This document shows, one piece after another, positions 55,066 to 59,854 of a DNA stretch of 59,854 nucleotides. The stretch is from Bacteroidota bacterium (GTDB lineage Bacteria > Bacteroidota > Bacteroidia > Cytophagales > Cyclobacteriaceae). Each line of letters starts with the position of its first letter. The first letter of the stretch is position 1. The notes beneath the pieces are model-generated. The model ran no database searches. It saw only the letters and a program-made list of their open reading frames with translations, and was not told the DNA's origin. The translations under genes and the position numbers were made by a program. Location of the stretch: positions 1 to 59,854 of the forward strand of contig CANIVF010000021.1 in the NCBI GenBank assembly GCA_947470895.1, given 5' to 3'.

Positions 55066-55884
55066 ATGAAAAAAATACTGATCACTTATTTCGCTCTCTT
55101 TTTTTCTTTGACTTTGTCATTTGCTCAAACAAAAGAAAGCCGCAAAGTAGACACCTTCACAAAAATTGCCTTCCGTGTGCCCGGCAAATTATATCTGAAG
55201 CAAGGGCCTGAACAAAAAGTTGAGCTGGAAGGAAACAAAGAAATTCTTTCTAAAATTGAAACCGAAGTAAGTGGCGGCCGCCTGAGCATTGGTCGCGAAA
55301 ATGGAAACTGGAAAATGTGGGATTGGGATAATGACGATAAGATCATTGTTTATATAACCGTAAAAGATCTGGAAGGCGTTAGCGTAAGTGGTTCTGGGGC
55401 CTTGATCGGAGAAAGTAAATTTAAAACCGACCATCTCGATTTGAATGTAAGCGGGTCTGGTTCTCTTACGCTGGAAGCGGATGCAAGCGGAGATCTCGGT
55501 GCCAACGTTTCTGGTTCGGGTCGAGTTGATTTCAAAGGCACATGCCAAGATGTAGATAGTAAAGTAAGCGGATCAGGTAAAATTACTGTTGGACTAACTG
55601 CTGCAAACCAGGTTGTACTGGGCGTATCGGGCTCAGGAAAAATAATTGCTAATGGCAACGCGAAAGAAATCAGGGCAACCATTAGTGGCTCCGGTGAAGT
55701 ACTTGCTGCCGAACTACAAGTGGACGCTTGCGAAATCCGAATTTCCGGATCAGGGGATGCGGAAGTGAATGTGAAGAATTCGATAGATGCCACCATTTCA
55801 GGAAGCGGAAGTGTATCTTATAAAGGAAACCCTGCTCAGGTAAACAGTCACTCTTCCGGAAGTGGCAAGGTGAGAAAGATGTAG
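55066..55884 (+). CDS. GIN-domain (DUF2807) autotransporter-adhesin-like protein
   Basis: A 272-aa exported protein with a signal peptide (YFALFFSLTLSFAQ). The rest is a repetitive right-handed beta-helix built on S-G-S-G turns (VSGSGAL, VSGSGSL, VSGSGRV, VSGSGKI and others, about nine copies from residue 107 on). This is the head-GIN domain found on many Bacteroidota surface or periplasmic proteins. No T9SS tail or lipobox is seen. Function is unknown. Confidence 0.9.
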   Translation: MKKILITYFALFFSLTLSFAQTKESRKVDTFTKIAFRVPGKLYLKQGPEQKVELEGNKEILSKIETEVSGGRLSIGRENGNWKMWDWDNDDKIIVYITVKDLEGVSVSGSGALIGESKFKTDHLDLNVSGSGSLTLEADASGDLGANVSGSGRVDFKGTCQDVDSKVSGSGKITVGLTAANQVVLGVSGSGKIIANGNAKEIRATISGSGEVLAAELQVDACEIRISGSGDAEVNVKNSIDATISGSGSVSYKGNPAQVNSHSSGSGKVRKM

Positions 55885-55906
55885 TCGCATCCCATCAAAA
55901 AAAATA

Positions 55907-55939
55907 AAAAAACCGTCCCGATAAACGAGACGGTTTTTT
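55907..55939. terminator. Bidirectional intrinsic terminator between the GIN-domain gene and icd
   Basis: Arms 55907-55917 (A-run then CCGTC) and 55929-55939 (GACGG then T-run) are perfect reverse complements, with a further CG pair and an 11-nt loop between them. Runs of A on the left and T on the right let it end both convergent transcripts. Confidence 0.9.
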
Positions 55940-55958
55940 ATTTTGAGAACAAAACTTG

Positions 55959-57290
55959 TTACATATTATTCACAATCTCATTGGCAAACTCTGAACACTT
56001 CAGCAACGTTGCTCCTTCCATCTGGCGATGGAAATCGTACGTTACACGCTTGTTAGAAATTGCTTTTTCAAGACCTTTGTTGATCAGGTCGGCAGCTTCC
56101 TGCCAGCCCATGTACTCAAGCATCATCACACCAGAAAGAATTACAGATCCAGGATTTACTTTATCCTGATCGGCATACTTAGGCGCAGTGCCATGAGTGG
56201 CTTCAAAAATGGCGTGGCCCGTGATGTAATTGATGTTAGCTCCAGGAGCGATACCAATACCACCTACCTGAGCAGCAAGAGCATCACTCAAATAATCACC
56301 ATTCAGGTTCAACGTAGCGATTACTTCAAATTCTTCAGGACGAGTTAATACTTGTTGAAGTGTAATATCAGCAATAGAATCTTTGATGATAATTTTACCT
56401 GCTTCGATAGCCGCTTTCTGTTCCGCATTTGCAGCATCTTCACCTTTTTCTTTCTTGGTCTTTTCCCACTTGTTCCAGGTGTAAACCTTATCAGCAAAAT
56501 GTTCTTCCGCTACGGCATATCCCCAATCGCGGAAAGCACCTTCGGTATATTTCATGATGTTACCCTTGTGCACCAATGTGACCGACTTTCTGTTGAACTT
56601 AACGGCATAGGCAATAGCACTATGAATCAAACGAACGCTACCACTATAACTTACTGCTTTAATACCGAGACCCACCTGCACCTCGTTGTTCATGTTGGTA
56701 GCACCAACCATCTTCCAGAATTCTTCCGATTTCTCTTTCGTGTTGAAGCGAATTTTTTTGAATTCTTTAGGAAACTCTTTCTCAATAAAATCCAATACCT
56801 TTTGCGCTTCAGGTGTACCTGCTGCAAACTCAATACCGGCATAGATATCCTCAGTGTTCTCACGAAAGATAACCATGTCCACAGCACTTGGATTTTTAAC
56901 GGGTGAAGGAACTCCCTGATACCATCTCACCGGACGAAGACAAACATACAGATCCAAAATCTGACGAAGCGCCACGTTCAACGAACGAATGCCACCACCA
57001 ATTGGAGTAGTAAGCGGTCCTTTTATTCCAACTAAATATTCTCTGAAAGCATCGAGGGTTTCGTCCGGAAGCCAGTTACCGGTTTTCTTAAAAGACTTTT
57101 CTCCTGCCAGTACTTCCTTCCAGTTTATTTTCTTCTTGCCACCATAGGCTTTCGCTACTGCCGAATCAAATACGTGCTGCGAAGCACGCCAGATATCTGG
57201 TCCTGTGCCGTCTCCTTCAATGAAGGGGATAACTGGACTATCAGGCACATTCAACTTTCCATTGGTGATGGTAATTTTTTGATCGCTCAT
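55959..57290 (-). CDS. icd: Isocitrate dehydrogenase (NADP+)
   Basis: Oxidative decarboxylation of isocitrate to 2-oxoglutarate in the TCA cycle. The 443-aa chain has [16 protein letters not shown], the substrate Arg/Ser region [46 protein letters not shown] and [20 protein letters not shown], as in bacterial homodimeric IDH. NADP use is favoured by KYADQD after HGTAPKY. It is the last of the minus-strand run that follows panB. Confidence 0.94.
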   Translation of the reverse strand: MSDQKITITNGKLNVPDSPVIPFIEGDGTGPDIWRASQHVFDSAVAKAYGGKKKINWKEVLAGEKSFKKTGNWLPDETLDAFREYLVGIKGPLTTPIGGGIRSLNVALRQILDLYVCLRPVRWYQGVPSPVKNPSAVDMVIFRENTEDIYAGIEFAAGTPEAQKVLDFIEKEFPKEFKKIRFNTKEKSEEFWKMVGATNMNNEVQVGLGIKAVSYSGSVRLIHSAIAYAVKFNRKSVTLVHKGNIMKYTEGAFRDWGYAVAEEHFADKVYTWNKWEKTKKEKGEDAANAEQKAAIEAGKIIIKDSIADITLQQVLTRPEEFEVIATLNLNGDYLSDALAAQVGGIGIAPGANINYITGHAIFEATHGTAPKYADQDKVNPGSVILSGVMMLEYMGWQEAADLINKGLEKAISNKRVTYDFHRQMEGATLLKCSEFANEIVNNM

Positions 57291-57366
57291 GTTAGTACTG
57301 ATTAAAATTATAAAGGGTTCAAAACTGCCGTGAAATTAAAAATTATCGAGGTATTTAAAACTACCG

Positions 57367-58188
57367 CTAATACTTCTCATCCTGATTTGGAAAGTCGCGA
57401 GCCTTGATGTCTCTGATGTATTTCTGAACAGCATGGGTGATGATTCCATGCAAATCGGCATATCTGCGCAAAAATCGGGGTTTAAATTCTTTGTTGATCC
57501 CGAGCATATCCTGCATAACCAATACCTGACCATCCACATCAGGACCGGCCCCAATTCCAATCACAGGTATTTGCAACTGGGAAGATACTTTTTTAGCCAG
57601 CTCAGCAGGAATCTTCTCTAAAACCAATGCAAAACAGCCACATTCCTGAAGCAGTAAAGCATCCTCGATGAGTTTGTTTGCTTCTGCCTCTTCTTTGGCC
57701 CGAACGGTATACGTCCCAAACTTATAAATGGATTGAGGTGTCAAGCCAAGGTGACCCATCACAGGCACACCAGCACTTAATATTCTCAAAACCGAATCCT
57801 TTATTTCGCTTCCTCCTTCCAACTTTACGGAGTGGGCACCTGATTCTTTCATGATGCGTATGGCAGATCGAAGCGCCTCACCCGAACTACCCTGATAATG
57901 ACCAAAAGGAATATCAACAACGACCAAAGCACGCTTCACAGCCTTCACCACGGAAGTAGCATGATAAATCATTTGATCTAACGTAATGGGTAGCGTGGTT
58001 TCGTTTCCTGCCATTACGTTCGAGGCCGAGTCGCCAACCAAAATCACATCCATGCCAGCACCATCGATAATTTTGGCCATACTAAAATCGTAGGCGGTGA
58101 GCATAGAAATTTTCTCACCACGGTTCTTCATCTCCTGAAGCTGATGAGTGGTAATCTTTTTGATGTCTTGTTGTTTGTAGCTTGACAT
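57367..58188 (-). CDS. panB: 3-methyl-2-oxobutanoate hydroxymethyltransferase
   Basis: Transfers a hydroxymethyl group from methylene-THF to ketoisovalerate, the first step of pantothenate synthesis. The 273-aa protein has [56 protein letters not shown] and the [14 protein letters not shown] block, all PanB signatures. It is 77 nt upstream of icd and 39 nt from the PRTase gene on the same strand. Confidence 0.96.
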   Translation of the reverse strand: MSSYKQQDIKKITTHQLQEMKNRGEKISMLTAYDFSMAKIIDGAGMDVILVGDSASNVMAGNETTLPITLDQMIYHATSVVKAVKRALVVVDIPFGHYQGSSGEALRSAIRIMKESGAHSVKLEGGSEIKDSVLRILSAGVPVMGHLGLTPQSIYKFGTYTVRAKEEAEANKLIEDALLLQECGCFALVLEKIPAELAKKVSSQLQIPVIGIGAGPDVDGQVLVMQDMLGINKEFKPRFLRRYADLHGIITHAVQKYIRDIKARDFPNQDEKY

Positions 58189-58226
58189 TGTTAAACTAGA
58201 TTCTGGATTTTATCCTGGATATAAAA

Positions 58227-58736
58227 TTACTTCAGATAAACTGAAGCGTTCTTACCGAGCACGACCTCAACATGATCGGTTAATGTGGTTGCCAATTCAT
58301 ACCCTGTATAGGTGGGTGTAATTGGGAATAGTGTGTTGCTTCGATTTACTAATACGGCTACTTCAATTTTTTTTACTTCAATATTTAAGAATGGTTTCAT
58401 GCCATAGGCAAGAGTGCGCCCGGTATTCAGCACATCATCCACAAGCACAATACATTTCTTTTTGATGTCTTTACTCTGGACATCAAGAGTTACTTCACTT
58501 TGCTGTGGCGAAAATTTATCCAACGATACTTTAACCAGATTAATTTTAATCGAAGATATCTTCCCCAATTCAGCAGCGATCTGTTTGGCCAGTAAATATC
58601 CCTGGCCATCCAGACCAGCAATCACCATTGTCTTTTCCTTGAAGTTATTTTCAAGAATCTCGTAAGCAATGCGTGTAATCTTTTGATTCACTTTTACGGC
58701 ACCAAGCACGCGATTCGATGTATCCGTTGCACTCAT
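58227..58736 (-). CDS. Phosphoribosyltransferase (PyrR-like)
   Basis: A 169-aa type I phosphoribosyltransferase. The PRPP motif CIVLVDDVLNTGRT is at about 105-118 and the flexible loop region precedes it (KVSLDKFSPQQSEVTL). It resembles PyrR or a uracil/hypoxanthine-type enzyme, but the base specificity and any regulatory role are not clear from sequence. Its start shares ATGA with the stop of the Lrp gene. Confidence 0.84.
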   Translation of the reverse strand: MSATDTSNRVLGAVKVNQKITRIAYEILENNFKEKTMVIAGLDGQGYLLAKQIAAELGKISSIKINLVKVSLDKFSPQQSEVTLDVQSKDIKKKCIVLVDDVLNTGRTLAYGMKPFLNIEVKKIEVAVLVNRSNTLFPITPTYTGYELATTLTDHVEVVLGKNASVYLK

Positions 58737-59197
58737 GGTATTGGAACTACTTTGCTGTCTTTGAAGGTTGAAAGAATCACCGTGGTTTGCATATTATCCA
58801 CCACCTCAATGTTGGTTACTTTTTCAAGCATCAGATTTTGATAAGCGGGGATATCAGGTGCAACAATTTTTAAAATAAAATCTGCCTGACCCGTTACATG
58901 ATGACACTCCACGACCTCATCAATTTTCTGAATGGCAATCATAAACTTGGCGATGTTCTCCTTATTATGGCCTTTCAAAGACACCATCACAAATGTGGAA
59001 ACACCAAGACCTACACTCGCCATATCAACCACCGCATGATAGCTCTTAATAATTCCAGAGTTCTCCAGTTTTTTTACCCGCTCCAACGTGGGGGCTGGTG
59101 ACAATCCTATTTCCTGCGCAAGCTGGGCATTGGTGATGTTTGAGTTGGCCTGAAGGATTTCTAAAATCTTTCGGTCGGTAGGGTCAAGTGGCTTCAT
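58733..59197 (-). CDS. Lrp/AsnC family transcriptional regulator
   Basis: A regulator of about 154 aa with an N-terminal winged helix (LDPTDRKILEILQANSNITNAQLAQEIGLS) and a RAM effector domain (VVECHHVTGQADFILKIVAPD, the GQYDF-like site). It probably senses an amino acid. ATG at 59197 (KPLDPTDRK next) is preferred; the frame extends to 59260 but the extra residues are not like the family. It is translationally coupled to the PRTase, an unusual pairing. Confidence 0.9.
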   Translation of the reverse strand: MKPLDPTDRKILEILQANSNITNAQLAQEIGLSPAPTLERVKKLENSGIIKSYHAVVDMASVGLGVSTFVMVSLKGHNKENIAKFMIAIQKIDEVVECHHVTGQADFILKIVAPDIPAYQNLMLEKVTNIEVVDNMQTTVILSTFKDSKVVPIP

Positions 59198-59295
59198 CAA
59201 AAGATTAAGTAATATTAAGTTTATGAATATAGTAAAATTAAAATAAAATTCCGGCATCAAACCTCTATCCGGAATAATATTCTTAACTGTAGTGC

Positions 59296-59854
59296 CTATT
59301 CAACCACCGAAAATTTAAAATTCTGTGCCGGGCCACCAGCGGAATAAGAAGCAAAATAGATTCCTGCTTGTAATGCCGACACGTCCAGCTTTACCTGATT
59401 CAAACCTTTTAAGGTTGAAGAATAGTGATTGTTGAGGATAGCCTGCCCTGCTGAATTATAAATAATTACATCCATCGGTTCGCTGCCTATATTGATCCAT
59501 TCAAGAATAAGTTCATCATGAGCAGGGTTCGGATATGGCACTATTGAAATGTAACGGTCTGTTACATTCACACATTTACGGTTGTCGAATTCATACTGGT
59601 CAGAATTAACACGGACCTCAGCACAGGCAAAGGCCACGGCTCGAGGTACTATAGTTGGCGTGAAGACATAAGCATATGACGAATCCGGCTTAATCACTTT
59701 AAAAATCTTCTCACTAATCAGCGCGTTTCCGGAGATGTCCAGATAAACTTCAGGATTAATCAAAGCCACGTTACTCCTGTTATGAATAATTACTTCGGAA
59801 GTCCAATTATTGCTGCCTGCGATTTTTGTCAACTTGAAATCTGAAATAGAAGCG
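59296..59854 (-). CDS. T9SS cargo protein, 3' end with sorting domain (partial)
   Basis: The C-terminal 186 residues of a secreted protein; the frame stays open to the window edge, so the start lies outside. The last 85 residues form a T9SS type A sorting domain: VPYPNPAHDELILEW (the PNP motif), VIIYNSAGQAILN, LDVSALQAGIYFASYSAGG and a final short strand. It would be exported by the T9SS and cleaved or anchored at the surface. The rest resembles beta-sandwich repeats, and the catalytic or adhesive part cannot be seen. Confidence 0.87.
   Translation of the reverse strand, partial: ASISDFKLTKIAGSNNWTSEVIIHNRSNVALINPEVYLDISGNALISEKIFKVIKPDSSYAYVFTPTIVPRAVAFACAEVRVNSDQYEFDNRKCVNVTDRYISIVPYPNPAHDELILEWINIGSEPMDVIIYNSAGQAILNNHYSSTLKGLNQVKLDVSALQAGIYFASYSAGGPAQNFKFSVVE

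Noticed and set aside
55373-55870. Tandem DNA repeat array or CRISPR-like spacing in the GIN-domain gene
   Set aside because: The periodicity comes from repeated SGSG codons of a beta-helix protein; spacing is irregular and in frame.

Overview
This 59.9-kb window is chromosomal DNA from a member of the Bacteroidota, most likely the Cytophagales/Cytophagia. The grounds are Bacteroidota-type promoters (TAnnTTTG boxes), type IX secretion (T9SS) genes (porT next to ubiE, two PorE-like TPR/beta-propeller/OmpA proteins, a T9SS C-terminal sorting domain), many Bacteroidota-restricted families (DUF2490, DUF4199, DUF5606, DUF6588, GIN domain), menaquinone and lipid A/Kdo genes, and frequent GTG/TTG starts with 1-4 nt gene overlaps. 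Most of it is dense housekeeping DNA.

Layout. 1-290: probable leader and promoter of an rRNA operon transcribed leftward out of the window. 321-4870 (minus): purA, a STAS-domain protein, a Fur-family regulator and the bifunctional (p)ppGpp enzyme. 5046-5127: tRNA-Leu(UAG), whose promoter shares a 12-nt core with the putative rRNA promoter. 5235-8781 (plus): tig, clpP, clpX, a protein folding and degradation cluster. 8783-10332 (minus): queD-lpxB. 10422: hldD. 11420: PorE-like protein. 13375-16443 (minus): a tightly packed folD-queE-pabB-pabC operon joining folate and 7-deazaguanine synthesis. 16587: lepA.

18570-21500 is the only clearly accessory region. It is the wreck of a type II-C CRISPR-Cas locus: only the C-terminal part of cas9 remains; cas1 and cas2 look intact; a frameshifted REP-associated (RAYT/Y1) transposase lies between the cas9 remnant and cas1; REP-like palindromes lie inside and after the transposase and between cas1 and cas2; and a single 46-nt type II-like CRISPR repeat remains where the array should be.

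21499-35600 mixes metabolic and envelope genes (amidohydrolase, AcpH, serine hydrolase, ATP-grasp ligase, thiL, methylmalonyl-CoA epimerase, A-type Fe-S carrier, RidA, PepP) with a badly decayed GH29 alpha-L-fucosidase pseudogene at 32920-33587. 35599-47499 holds porT-ubiE, a second PorE-like protein, engB, aspartate kinase, a tyrosine phosphatase, a crotonase, waaA and rsgA. 47504-49796 is an overlapping trio (DUF4442, GNAT-like, GT2) of unknown joint function. The right end carries a saccharopine dehydrogenase-like enzyme, NhaC, a 3'-5' exonuclease, an MFS transporter, a YigZ-family protein, a GIN-domain protein, icd, panB, a PRTase-Lrp pair and the 3' part of a T9SS cargo gene that runs off the window.

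All identifications come from reading the sequence and from knowledge of the families; no database search was run.
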